A DNA stretch of 11,730 nt. Origin: Acidobacteria bacterium AH-259-L09 (GTDB lineage: Bacteria; Acidobacteriota; UBA6911; RPQK01). Position 1 is the stretch's first letter. Each line of letters starts with the position of its first letter. The notes under the pieces were generated by a model that worked only from the letters and a program-made list of their open reading frames with translations, did not search any database and was not told where the DNA came from. The stretch is taken from the NCBI GenBank assembly GCA_027717875.1, contig JALLOL010000060.1, positions 1 to 11,730 on the forward strand, in the 5' to 3' direction. Made by a program: the position numbers and the translations under genes. Shown one piece after another: positions 1 to 6,765 of this stretch.

Positions 1-1070
1 CGCAAAATATATTCCGGATAAACGGGGAATCTTGCCCGCAGTTCGAAACCCTGTTCAATCATCTGCCGGCTCATCCGCACGATGTGCGGCCACGGCGCCT
101 CAGGGTTCACATAGTCGATCGTCAGCGGCGAGATTCCTCCCCAATCATTGATCCCCCCCTTCAGGTAGACCAGGTAGGAGTCCTTGCCGTTGAGCATGGA
201 GAGGTTGGGGGGCACCTGAATGTTCATCGCCCCTCCCAAGGTGAGGCGGGCCATGGCGACGGTTTCAAGCATCTCCTCAATGGAGGGCTCGGGTGCCGCA
301 CCCATAGGGGTGTCAGGCTTGGATCGGAAATTTTGGATGATTACTTCTTGGATGTGCCCATATTGCTTGTGAAGATCAGCGATGGCCCGCAGCGCTTCTA
401 GCCGTTCCTCCATAGTCTCCCCGATTCCGATCAGGAGACCGGTGGTGAAGGGAATCTTCAGTTCACCGCCCCGCCGCAGCACTGTCAAGCGAACTTGGGG
501 TCTTTTGCTGGGAGCACGCTCATGAGGCCCTCCATTATCACACAATCGATCGCTGCTGCTCTCGAGCATCAGCCCCAAAGAGGCATTGACTTCCTTGAGA
601 GCCATCATTTCTCGGTGAGTCATTGTCCCCGGATTGCTGTGAGGATAAAGCGCACTCTCCCTCAGGATGAGCTTGCACATCTCGTAGAGGTAGTGGAGGC
701 TGCTGTCGTAGCCATGATCATGCAACCATCGTCGCGGTGCCGCATATCGCTGTTCTGGTCTTTCCCCTAAGACAAAAAGAGCTTCCCGACAGCCCCGTTC
801 CTCTCCTGCCTTGGCCACCTTCAGAATTTCCTCCGGAGTCATGTACAGGTGTTGGGCTTCATTCGGGCTTTGACGATAGGTACAATAACTGCAGAAGTCC
901 CGGCAAAGTTGAGTGAGAGGGATAAAGACCTTGGGAGAAAAACTGATAATGCGACCCTTTTCGCGGTCACGAAGCTCGGAGGCAGTGGCGCATAGCTCTT
1001 CGAGTCGCCGCCCTATGGCTGCCTTTGCCACTGAGGTCACAAAGAAGATATTATCAACCCCGATGCTCAC
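1..1070 (-). CDS. cofG: 7,8-didemethyl-8-hydroxy-5-deazariboflavin (FO) synthase subunit CofG, C-terminus cut by window edge
   Basis: CofG is the radical SAM half of FO synthase. With CofH it builds the deazaflavin chromophore of F420 from tyrosine and 5-amino-6-ribitylaminouracil. Reading the minus strand from GTG at 1070 gives 356 uninterrupted residues to the window edge. The cluster motif is C56-R-D-F-C60-S-Y-C63 (CxxxCxxC), preceded by ISFSPKVFIPLTQLC. Family hallmarks follow: HSNPGTMT, LESSSDRL, PFTTGLLIGIGET, IIQNFRSKPDTPM, QVPPNL, GINDWGGISPLT and VNPEAPWP. An in-frame TAG two codons upstream of the GTG fixes the N-terminal limit; GTG codons at residues 11 and 14 are alternatives. No clear ribosome site precedes it. 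Stand-alone CofG is close to this length, so it either ends just outside the window or is fused to CofH as in mycobacterial FbiC; the window cannot decide. It diverges from the rest of the F420 gene set. The identification is very secure. Confidence 0.95.
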   Translation of the reverse strand, partial: MSIGVDNIFFVTSVAKAAIGRRLEELCATASELRDREKGRIISFSPKVFIPLTQLCRDFCSYCTYRQSPNEAQHLYMTPEEILKVAKAGEERGCREALFVLGERPEQRYAAPRRWLHDHGYDSSLHYLYEMCKLILRESALYPHSNPGTMTHREMMALKEVNASLGLMLESSSDRLCDNGGPHERAPSKRPQVRLTVLRRGGELKIPFTTGLLIGIGETMEERLEALRAIADLHKQYGHIQEVIIQNFRSKPDTPMGAAPEPSIEEMLETVAMARLTLGGAMNIQVPPNLSMLNGKDSYLVYLKGGINDWGGISPLTIDYVNPEAPWPHIVRMSRQMIEQGFELRARFPVYPEYIL

Positions 1071-1127
1071 GATCTAGCCGGAATCGAGGAGGGGTCCAGA
1101 GCTGGGGGTCAGCGATGGGGGTTTTTT
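1071..1127. promoter_or_regulatory. Short G-rich divergent intergenic region between cofG and the nitroreductase
   Basis: These 57 bp must hold the start signals of both divergent genes unless promoters lie inside coding sequence. I see no convincing -10/-35 pair. The plus strand has three G-runs spaced exactly 13 bp apart (1091, 1104 and 1117), each followed by T, plus a GGAGG at 1088-1092. The last G-run (1117-1121) is about 7 bp from the GTG at 1128 and may serve as a weak ribosome site. Confidence 0.4.
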
Positions 1128-2678
1128 GTGGGAAATAAGGAAATTCAAGCAGCGTGGAGTTACCACAATCAAACGAAACATTCGCCTCAAAGTATTCAAA
1201 ACAATCTTCACTTCCTTGATTGGTCCAACCAACCCATTCCTTTTAAGATCTATTCCGATTTAGAACCAATCTCCCTGCCCCAAAGGGCAGCAGAGTCACG
1301 GATAACTGCGCTCGCTGCCATCTCTCAAGCAGAAGTTCAAAGGCAAGAACGGCGCATTCCGGATTTGAACGATTTGACCAGAATTTTCTACTACGCGGCG
1401 GGAATAACTAAACGGAAGCGCTACCCAGGTGGAGAAGTGGTGTTCCGGGCGGCGTCCTGTACGGGTGCGCTTTATGAAATTGAACTGTACCTGGTTTGCG
1501 AAGACTTACCTGATCTGGCGGCCGGTGTGTATCACTTCGGTCCGAGCGATTTTGCACTTCGGCGGCTTCGACAGGGCGATTTTCGGCCGGTCCTTGTTCA
1601 TGCCAGCGCCCAGGAGCCGAGCACTGCTCAAGCTCCTGCAGTGATCATCTGTACCGGAACCTATTGGCGTAATGCCTGGAAATACCAGGCAAGAACCTAC
1701 CGTCACTTCGGATGGGACGGTGGGACCATTTTAGCCAACCTGCTGGCTATGTGTAAGGCACTGGAGTTACCAGCTCGTCTGGTGCTCGGTTTCATGGACG
1801 ATGAGGTAAATCGCTTACTGGACCTGGAAACTGATCGTGAGGTCACTCTTTTCATGGTGCCGATCGGTCGTGCCAAGGAAAGGCCCCCTGAGTCTCATCC
1901 ATCGGTGGAGCCGCTCGGACTTCGAACGGTTCCTCTTTCCCAAAGAGAAGTGGACTACCCCGAGATGTGCAGGATGCACGATGCTACCTGTCTGACTGCT
2001 CCGGATCAAGTTAAACAGTGGCGAGGGAAAACCCGTCAAAACCAACTCCCCACACCAGCGGGACGCGTCTTCAAACTTGAGCCTTCCCGGGTGGACGAAA
2101 GAGCCGGTGCCTCCCTTGAAGAGGTGATCCAAAGAAGGGGTTCGAGCAGACAATTTGAACGCAAACCCCTTCGCTTCGAAGAATTCTCCAGCATCCTCCG
2201 CTGCTCGGCCCAGGGTATCCCCAGTGACTTATTAGAATCCCCCGAAGAGCTTTTGAATGACTGGTACCTTATCGTGCATGCGGTGGAGGGTCTGCCTTCG
2301 GGAGCCTACGTCTTCCACCGAGACAGCTGCAGCGTAGAGCTTCTTCAAGAAGGAAACTTTCGGAACATGGCTGGACATTTGGCACTGGGACAAGCCCTGG
2401 CCGCGGATGCCAGTTTCGATGTTTTCTTCCTGGCCGACCTCGACTCGATTTTTGAAAGTTTTGGCAATCGAGGATATCGAGCTGTGCAGCTCGAGGCAGG
2501 TATCCTGGGAGGCAAGCTCTACCTTGCTGCTTATGCTCAACGGCGCGGAGCGACCGGTCTCACTTTTTTTGACGACGACGTTACAGATTTTTTCTCCCCT
2601 CATGCGAAAGAAAAAGGTACCATTTTCCTGATGGCCCTCGGACAAGGAACAAAAAGAAAACTAGTCACGGTTGAGTAA
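1128..2678 (+). CDS. Tandem-domain SagB-type nitroreductase family dehydrogenase
   Basis: This is a 516-residue protein with two nitroreductase-fold (FMN-binding) halves. Half 1 is roughly residues 80-250, with KYQARTYRHFGWDGGTI near 185-201 and then the helix NLLAMCKALELPARLVLGF. Half 2 is roughly 325-510 and opens with the FMN-site signature RRGSSRQF (336-343); it also has RGYRAVQLEAG (448-458) and FFDDDVTDFF (480-489). The N-terminus, AWSYHNQTKHSPQS, is the usual opening of SagB-type dehydrogenases. SagB proteins oxidise azoline rings in peptide natural products, but many members lack such a partner and have unknown substrates. No precursor peptide or cyclodehydratase is seen here. The setting, in front of F420 genes, suggests a reductase for an F420 intermediate, because the FbiB C-terminal domain that reduces dehydro-F420-0 is of the same fold. 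That role is inference. The start is GTG; no ATG, GTG or TTG lies in frame between cofG and it. The next gene begins 14 bp later. Confidence 0.85.
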   Translation: MGNKEIQAAWSYHNQTKHSPQSIQNNLHFLDWSNQPIPFKIYSDLEPISLPQRAAESRITALAAISQAEVQRQERRIPDLNDLTRIFYYAAGITKRKRYPGGEVVFRAASCTGALYEIELYLVCEDLPDLAAGVYHFGPSDFALRRLRQGDFRPVLVHASAQEPSTAQAPAVIICTGTYWRNAWKYQARTYRHFGWDGGTILANLLAMCKALELPARLVLGFMDDEVNRLLDLETDREVTLFMVPIGRAKERPPESHPSVEPLGLRTVPLSQREVDYPEMCRMHDATCLTAPDQVKQWRGKTRQNQLPTPAGRVFKLEPSRVDERAGASLEEVIQRRGSSRQFERKPLRFEEFSSILRCSAQGIPSDLLESPEELLNDWYLIVHAVEGLPSGAYVFHRDSCSVELLQEGNFRNMAGHLALGQALAADASFDVFFLADLDSIFESFGNRGYRAVQLEAGILGGKLYLAAYAQRRGATGLTFFDDDVTDFFSPHAKEKGTIFLMALGQGTKRKLVTVE

Positions 2679-2692
2679 AGGAGAAGAAGAAT

Positions 2693-3094
2693 ATGTCGAA
2701 TGGAATCATCCCCGAAAAGTACCTGGATTTGTTCAACAAGCGTGCCTTCGCCAATCTGGCTACTTTGATGCCGGACGGGCGACCTCAAGTCACACCGGTG
2801 TGGTGTGACTTTGATGGAAAGTGCGTATTGATTAACTCCGCACGCGGACGTCAAAAGGACCGCAACATGCGGCGCGACTCACGTGTATCCCTCTCCATCA
2901 TGGACCCGGACAATCCTTACCGATACCTGGAAGTGCGCGGTGCGGTCGTAGAGATAACGGAAGCCAATGCGCGAGAGCACATCGATAAGATGGCCAAGAA
3001 ATACCTTGGCAAGGATAAATATCCTTTTGCACAAGCGGGCGAAGTGCGGGTACTTTATAAAATCCAACCGCAGCACACCACTTCGATGGACTGA
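2693..3094 (+). CDS. PPOX-class F420-dependent oxidoreductase (Rv1155/FDOR-B-like)
   Basis: A 133-residue single-domain split-barrel protein. The N-terminus, LDLFNKRAFANLATLMPDGR followed by PQVTPVWCDFDG, is the typical start of the pyridoxamine-phosphate-oxidase-like F420 enzymes. It continues with INSARGRQKDRNMRRDSRVS (residues about 44-63), the segment that lies at the cofactor phosphate in Rv1155-type enzymes, and then YLEVRGAVVEI. Family members are cytoplasmic homodimers that use F420H2 to reduce varied substrates or simply bind F420; the substrate here cannot be read from sequence. Length is normal for the family. ATG at 2693 has a good ribosome site, AAAGGAG at 2677-2683, which overlaps the upstream stop codon and suggests coupled translation with the nitroreductase gene. 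Lying beside cofD, cofC and cofE supports F420 over FMN or heme as ligand. The family call is firm; F420 use is likely but not proven. Confidence 0.88.
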   Translation: MSNGIIPEKYLDLFNKRAFANLATLMPDGRPQVTPVWCDFDGKCVLINSARGRQKDRNMRRDSRVSLSIMDPDNPYRYLEVRGAVVEITEANAREHIDKMAKKYLGKDKYPFAQAGEVRVLYKIQPQHTTSMD

Positions 3095-3130
3095 CTAAAA
3101 TCGAGCACAATCAGACGCCTCTCAAACGTT

Positions 3131-4252
3131 GTGCCTACCGCCAATATTACCGCCGGAGTCTCGATCTCGCTGAGCGGTAAATTCCAAATGCAGGGTCGAG
3201 ACGCCTTTAATGGTCTGTGCCTGTGGCAAAAATACGTAAATCAAAAGGGCGGCATTTATTTGACCCGTCGGCGCAAGTCAATTCCTGTTCGCTTGATATC
3301 CTATGATGACCGGAGCAACCTCAGCCAGACTCAAGAAAATGTTTACCGGCTCTTAAAGCAGGACCACGTCGACATCCTCTTTGGCCCTTATTCCAGTGGA
3401 TTAACCAGGGCAGCAGCCCCGATTGCTGAAGAAGAAAAAAAGATTCTCTGGAATCATGGGGGTTCGTCCGACGCAATCTTCCAGCAGGGTTTCCGGTTCT
3501 TGGTGGGGGTACTCTCGCCGGCCAGCGATTACTTGCGAGAGCTTCCAACGTTATTACGGCGATACGAAGCTGGACTCAACCGACTGGCAGTGATCAAACG
3601 CCGAAAAGGCTCTTTTGCAGCTCAGGTGGCTTCAGGAATCAAGGAAACGGCTGGCAAACAAGGATTGAAAATTTTTACTATCCACTTTGAACCGGGACGC
3701 TTGGATACCGCAGGAGTGATCCAAAAGACACTTGCTACTCACCCTGAGGTTGCCATCCTAGTGGGAAGTTTTGAAGACGACGTGAAAATCACTCAGGAAA
3801 TGGATCGGCTTTGTCCACCGGTGAGGCTTTTGGCTGCAGTGGGAGCCGGCGTGAACGAGTTTCACCGGAAACTCGGCCTATTGAGTGAGGGCGTCATCGG
3901 ACCGAGCCAGTGGGAACCTGAATCCGAGTGCTCACCAGAAGAAGGACCTGACTCACAGTGGTTCGTCGCTCATTTCAAGAGAGAATTTAATATCTCACCC
4001 AACTACATAGCGGCACAGTCATTCGCTGCCGGAATCGTTCTCGAAAAATGTATTGAGTGCATCGGCAATGTGTCCGATGTTGAGCTGCGCCAAGTTGCCG
4101 GTCAACTGGACCTTCAGACCTTTTACGGAAAATTCCGGATTGATCCACGAACAGGCCGACAGATTGGTCATCAGATGCTCTTGGTCCAGTGGCAAAAGGG
4201 AGAGAAACGCGTTGTCTGGCCTCTGGAGGCAGCAAAATGCCGTCTACAGTGA
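3131..4252 (+). CDS. Leu/Ile/Val-type (Peripla_BP_6) ligand-binding protein without a signal peptide
   Basis: A 373-residue type I periplasmic-binding fold. It starts directly in the domain, ITAGVSISLSGKFQMQGRDA (residues 5-24), where family members usually read as IKIGV...SGxxxxxGxxxxNG. It then has VDILFGPYSSGLTRAAAPIA (about 79-98) and ends QIGHQMLLVQWQKGEKRVVW. In ABC transporters such proteins deliver amino acids or related compounds and carry about 25 residues of signal sequence. Here none exists: the in-frame stop of the previous gene is at 3092-3094, and the 12 codons between it and GTG 3131 encode a polar stretch with no usual start codon. The protein should therefore be cytoplasmic, perhaps a ligand sensor in the manner of AmiC, or a binding protein that lost export. 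No permease or ATPase gene is in the window. The ribosome site is poor. It sits 36 bp after the F420 oxidoreductase and 29 bp before cofD. Confidence 0.82.
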   Translation: MPTANITAGVSISLSGKFQMQGRDAFNGLCLWQKYVNQKGGIYLTRRRKSIPVRLISYDDRSNLSQTQENVYRLLKQDHVDILFGPYSSGLTRAAAPIAEEEKKILWNHGGSSDAIFQQGFRFLVGVLSPASDYLRELPTLLRRYEAGLNRLAVIKRRKGSFAAQVASGIKETAGKQGLKIFTIHFEPGRLDTAGVIQKTLATHPEVAILVGSFEDDVKITQEMDRLCPPVRLLAAVGAGVNEFHRKLGLLSEGVIGPSQWEPESECSPEEGPDSQWFVAHFKREFNISPNYIAAQSFAAGIVLEKCIECIGNVSDVELRQVAGQLDLQTFYGKFRIDPRTGRQIGHQMLLVQWQKGEKRVVWPLEAAKCRLQ

Positions 4253-4281
4253 AGTGCTCTTCGAGGAGAGGAAAAGAGTAA

Positions 4282-5202
4282 ATGATCGTCGCGCTGGCGG
4301 GCGGCATTGGAGCCGCCAAACTGTTACTGGGATTCTCAAAACTACTGCCTCCCAATCAACTGACCGTTATTGGAAATACCGGCGATGATATCGAACTGTT
4401 TGGACTCCGAATTTGCCCCGACCTTGACACCATCACCTACACGCTCACCGAAAAGATCAACCCCGAAACCGGGTGGGGTCTTCAGGATGATTCTTTCGAG
4501 TGTGTGAGGGCGCTGCAGGGCTTGGGCGCACCAAGTTGGTTTAGGCTGGGGGATCGCGATTTAGCTACCCATCTTTGGCGTACCTCACTGCTGCAGCAGG
4601 GCCACTCGCTCACCCAGGTCACTGCCAGAATTTGTGAGGCCTTTGGGACACCTTGTAGACTGCTGCCAATGACCGACTCCTATACGCCAACTTATCTGGT
4701 CACGGACCAGGGGGAACTCCATGTACAGGAATACCTGGTCCGGGAAAAGTGCCGTCCCCTTGTCCGAGCCCTAAAATACTTGAACATTAAAGAAACACAA
4801 CCCGCCCCGGGTGTCGCGGACGCAATTGCAAAAGCTGAAGGTGTATTTCTCTGCCCAAGCAATCCCTTCATCAGCATTGGTCCCATCTTGGCCATTCCCG
4901 GTGTCAGGGAGCTGCTCATTCAAACCGAGGCTCCGGTGTTTGCAGTTACTCCGATCGTGGGCCGGCGAGCCCTTAAAGGACCGGCGGCCAAAATGCTGGC
5001 AGAGTTAGGATACCCACTTTCACCGACTGCAGTTGCAGGTCTGTATAAAGATTTTCTAAATGTGTTTGTCCTGGACGAACAAGACAGGCAACTGAGAGCA
5101 GAGATCGAGGGACTGGGCCTAAAGGTGGTGACCATCAATACAATCATGAGCAGTATTGGGGATAAGATTGATCTGGCTCGCGAACTTCTGGAATTGATAT
5201 GA
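4282..5202 (+). CDS. cofD: 2-phospho-L-lactate/phosphoenolpyruvate transferase CofD (FbiA)
   Basis: CofD transfers the phosphoacid from its GDP-activated form (lactyl- or enolpyruvyl-diphospho-guanosine, made by CofC) to FO, giving F420-0 or dehydro-F420-0. The 306-residue protein has every family landmark: AGGIGAAK (residues 6-13), NTGDD (32-36, with the Asp pair expected at the metal/FO site), CPDLDT (45-50), GWGLQDD (64-70), WFRLGDRDLATHLWRT (86-101), CPSNPFISIGPIL (191-203) and PIVGRRALKGPAAKM (224-238). Length matches characterised CofD/FbiA. ATG at 4282 is preceded by a strong ribosome site, GAGGAGAGGA at 4263-4272. The stop overlaps the cofC start by 4 bp (ATGA), so the two are probably translationally coupled. 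Whether the donor carries lactate, PEP or 3-phosphoglycerate cannot be settled from this protein by eye. Identification is very secure. Confidence 0.96.
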   Translation: MIVALAGGIGAAKLLLGFSKLLPPNQLTVIGNTGDDIELFGLRICPDLDTITYTLTEKINPETGWGLQDDSFECVRALQGLGAPSWFRLGDRDLATHLWRTSLLQQGHSLTQVTARICEAFGTPCRLLPMTDSYTPTYLVTDQGELHVQEYLVREKCRPLVRALKYLNIKETQPAPGVADAIAKAEGVFLCPSNPFISIGPILAIPGVRELLIQTEAPVFAVTPIVGRRALKGPAAKMLAELGYPLSPTAVAGLYKDFLNVFVLDEQDRQLRAEIEGLGLKVVTINTIMSSIGDKIDLARELLELI

Positions 5203-5858
5203 AAGTGGTTCTACTGCCCGTAAAGGATCCTGTGCATGCCAAGCAGCGACTAGCCAACTACCTGTCTCCTCCAGAGCGCCAGGAACTAGACTGGGCCATG
5301 CTCCAAGATGTCAGCCGTGCCCTGCGTGCGGCAACCAAGCCAGATCGAATCGTGGTAGTCACCTGCTCCAAGCCGGTCCTGCGCCACGCGGTGGACAACG
5401 GCTGGCAGGTAATTGAGGAAAAGGAACAGATTTCGGAAAGTCAGTCCGTGGATGTTTCCTCTCAGCTTCTGCGCCGCGAAGGGGCGTCCGTCCTTTTGTG
5501 CCTTCCCGGAGACATTCCCTTACTTGGTCCTAAAGATGTAGACCTCCTGCTCAGCTTCGAGTCGGAGCCCGGATCAGCTGTTATCGTTCCCTCGCGAGAT
5601 GGGACCGGTACGAACGCGTTGCTCAGAACACCCCCTGACGCATTCTCTTCTCGATTCGGGAAGAATAGTTTTTTCCGCCACCAGCAAGAGGCCAGGCGTC
5701 GGGGGGTCAAATTGAGGGTGACTGAAAATCCTCGAATATCGCTCGATTTAGACGAACTTTCCGACCTTCTCCACTTCATAAGGTTGGATGGCGAGACACG
5801 GACTGCGGAGGTCTTGAAACGATTCGACTCTCTGAGTGCGATTCTGAAATCCAAATGA
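5199..5858 (+). CDS. cofC: 2-phospho-L-lactate/PEP guanylyltransferase CofC (FbiD)
   Basis: CofC couples GTP to a phosphorylated three-carbon acid, making the short-lived donor used by CofD. At 219 residues it has the normal length. Visible landmarks are LLPVKDPVHAKQRLANYLS (residues 5-23, the nucleotide-binding start), PGDIPLL (103-109, with metal-binding D105), RDGTGTNALL (133-142), FGKNSFFRHQQEARRRG (153-169) and LDLDELSDL (182-190). Between VIEEKE and the D105 motif, where family members commonly have a GLN-containing stretch, this protein reads SESQSVDVSSQLLRREG; the effect on substrate choice is unknown. Its ATG overlaps the cofD stop, and cofE follows 1 bp after its own stop, so the three form one translational unit. 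Identification is secure; substrate (2-phospholactate, PEP or 3-phosphoglycerate) is open. Confidence 0.94.
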   Translation: MKVVLLPVKDPVHAKQRLANYLSPPERQELDWAMLQDVSRALRAATKPDRIVVVTCSKPVLRHAVDNGWQVIEEKEQISESQSVDVSSQLLRREGASVLLCLPGDIPLLGPKDVDLLLSFESEPGSAVIVPSRDGTGTNALLRTPPDAFSSRFGKNSFFRHQQEARRRGVKLRVTENPRISLDLDELSDLLHFIRLDGETRTAEVLKRFDSLSAILKSK

Positions 5859-5859
5859 A

Positions 5860-6621
5860 GTGCACATGCCCCTGAGTGACCTACGCATTATTGGCATTCC
5901 CGGTATCCCCGAAGTTGAGATCGGAGCCAACCTCGGGAAACTGATTTCCAAGTACGTCCGAGAAGCCGGCCTGAGCATTCACGACCAGGATGTCTTTGTC
6001 GTGGCTCAAAAGATCGTATCCAAGGCAGAAGGTCGGGTCGTGCATCTGAAAGACGTCGAACCTTCCCTTCTTGCCTGTCGCTGGGGGGCAACTCACAGCA
6101 AAGACCCAAGGCTGGTGGAGGTTGTTTTGAGAGAATCGCGGCGCTTGCTGCGCATGGAACGTGGGCTTCTCATTGCCGAGACACGCCATGGCTTCGTCTG
6201 TGCCAATGCCGGTGTCGACACCTCCAACACGGCGATGGGGGTAGTCACCCTCCTCCCCGAGGATCCCGATGGTTCCGCCGCACAAATCCGCCGAGTTTTG
6301 GAAAAAGAATTCGGAGTTCAGCTGGCAATCATCGTCTCGGACACCTTTGGGCGACCCTGGCGGGAAGGTCTGGTTAACGTGGCATTAGGAGTCGCCGGCA
6401 TGAGGCCCTTCGCCGATTACCGGGGGCAAACTGATCGCTTTGGGCGGCGACTGGAGATCACCCAAATGGCCGTGGCCGATGAATTGGCCTCTGCCGCAGA
6501 ACTCGTCATGGGAAAAACAAAAGGTTTGCCGGTAGTCTTGATTCGCGGATTTGCCTACCCGGAAGGGGAAGGACATGGGGCGCAGATCCCTCGCTCCCCG
6601 GAAAGGGACTTATTTCGCTGA
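5860..6621 (+). CDS. cofE: Coenzyme F420-0:L-glutamate ligase CofE, stand-alone form
   Basis: CofE adds L-glutamates to F420-0 in a GTP-dependent reaction, building the polyglutamate tail. The 253-residue protein carries the family motifs in order: GIPGIPEVEIGANLGKLI (residues 12-29), VAQKIVSKAEGR (about 48-59), DPRLVEVVLRESRRL, HGFVCANAGVDTSN (about 109-122), LLPEDPDGSAAQIRR, SDTFGRPWREG (about 158-168), DYRGQTDRFGRRLE and AVADELASAAELVMGK (near 203-218). It stops there, as archaeal CofE does, and lacks the C-terminal nitroreductase domain of mycobacterial FbiB. If the pathway starts from PEP, another protein must reduce dehydro-F420-0. The start may be GTG 5860 or ATG 5866; neither has a clear ribosome site, and translation is probably coupled to cofC, whose stop is 1 bp upstream. 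Identification is very secure. Confidence 0.95.
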   Translation: MHMPLSDLRIIGIPGIPEVEIGANLGKLISKYVREAGLSIHDQDVFVVAQKIVSKAEGRVVHLKDVEPSLLACRWGATHSKDPRLVEVVLRESRRLLRMERGLLIAETRHGFVCANAGVDTSNTAMGVVTLLPEDPDGSAAQIRRVLEKEFGVQLAIIVSDTFGRPWREGLVNVALGVAGMRPFADYRGQTDRFGRRLEITQMAVADELASAAELVMGKTKGLPVVLIRGFAYPEGEGHGAQIPRSPERDLFR

Positions 6622-6765
6622 ATGGTACCAACAAGTCACCGGACGTTTCGCCGGATGTTCCTCCGGGCGTTTTCCTTGCAATCGCCAGTTGTTTGTGAGA
6701 TGACTCTCTTGAGGTCCAATTCCACCATTTGCCGTTTGCCACAATTATTGCGAGGGCTGCAATGA
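6622..6765 (+). CDS. Possible 47-residue small ORF bridging cofE and the aminotransferase gene
   Basis: An ATG follows the cofE stop with no gap (TGAATG) and opens a 47-codon frame whose TGA overlaps the aminotransferase ATG (ATGA at 6762-6765). Stop-start junctions at both ends would suit translational coupling. The product, beginning MVPTSHRTFRRMFLRAF, is rich in arginine and resembles nothing I know. The nearest purine-rich stretch (GGAAAGGGA, about 6600-6608) is rather far upstream. A frame of this length is not rare by chance, so this is a low-confidence call. Confidence 0.2.
   Translation: MVPTSHRTFRRMFLRAFSLQSPVVCEMTLLRSNSTICRLPQLLRGLQ
6639..6674. repeat. Three imperfect 12-bp tandem repeats after cofE
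   Basis: Three adjacent 12-mers are visible: CCGGACGTTTCG (6639-6650), CCGGATGTTCCT (6651-6662) and CCGGGCGTTTTC (6663-6674). They share the CCGG-G-T pattern and lie in the 140-bp gap between cofE and the aminotransferase start. They could be binding sites, part of a leader, or simply low-complexity sequence; no strong hairpin with a T-run is present. Confidence 0.5.

Noticed and set aside
84..770. Plus-strand open frames of 105 and 91 codons
   Set aside because: They lie antisense to cofG, whose family motifs are unmistakable, and their products look like nothing.
1..1070. Possible pseudogene or frameshifted cofG
   Set aside because: A codon-by-codon reading of the minus strand from 1070 to 1 shows no stop or frameshift; the gene is only cut by the window edge.
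1128..2678. SagB of a thiazole/oxazole-modified peptide cluster
   Set aside because: No cyclodehydratase, YcaO or precursor peptide gene was found in the window, so a natural-product role has no support here.
6729..6761. TTG start adding 11 residues to the aminotransferase
   Set aside because: ATG 6762 has a well-placed GAGGG site and fits the family N-terminus better.
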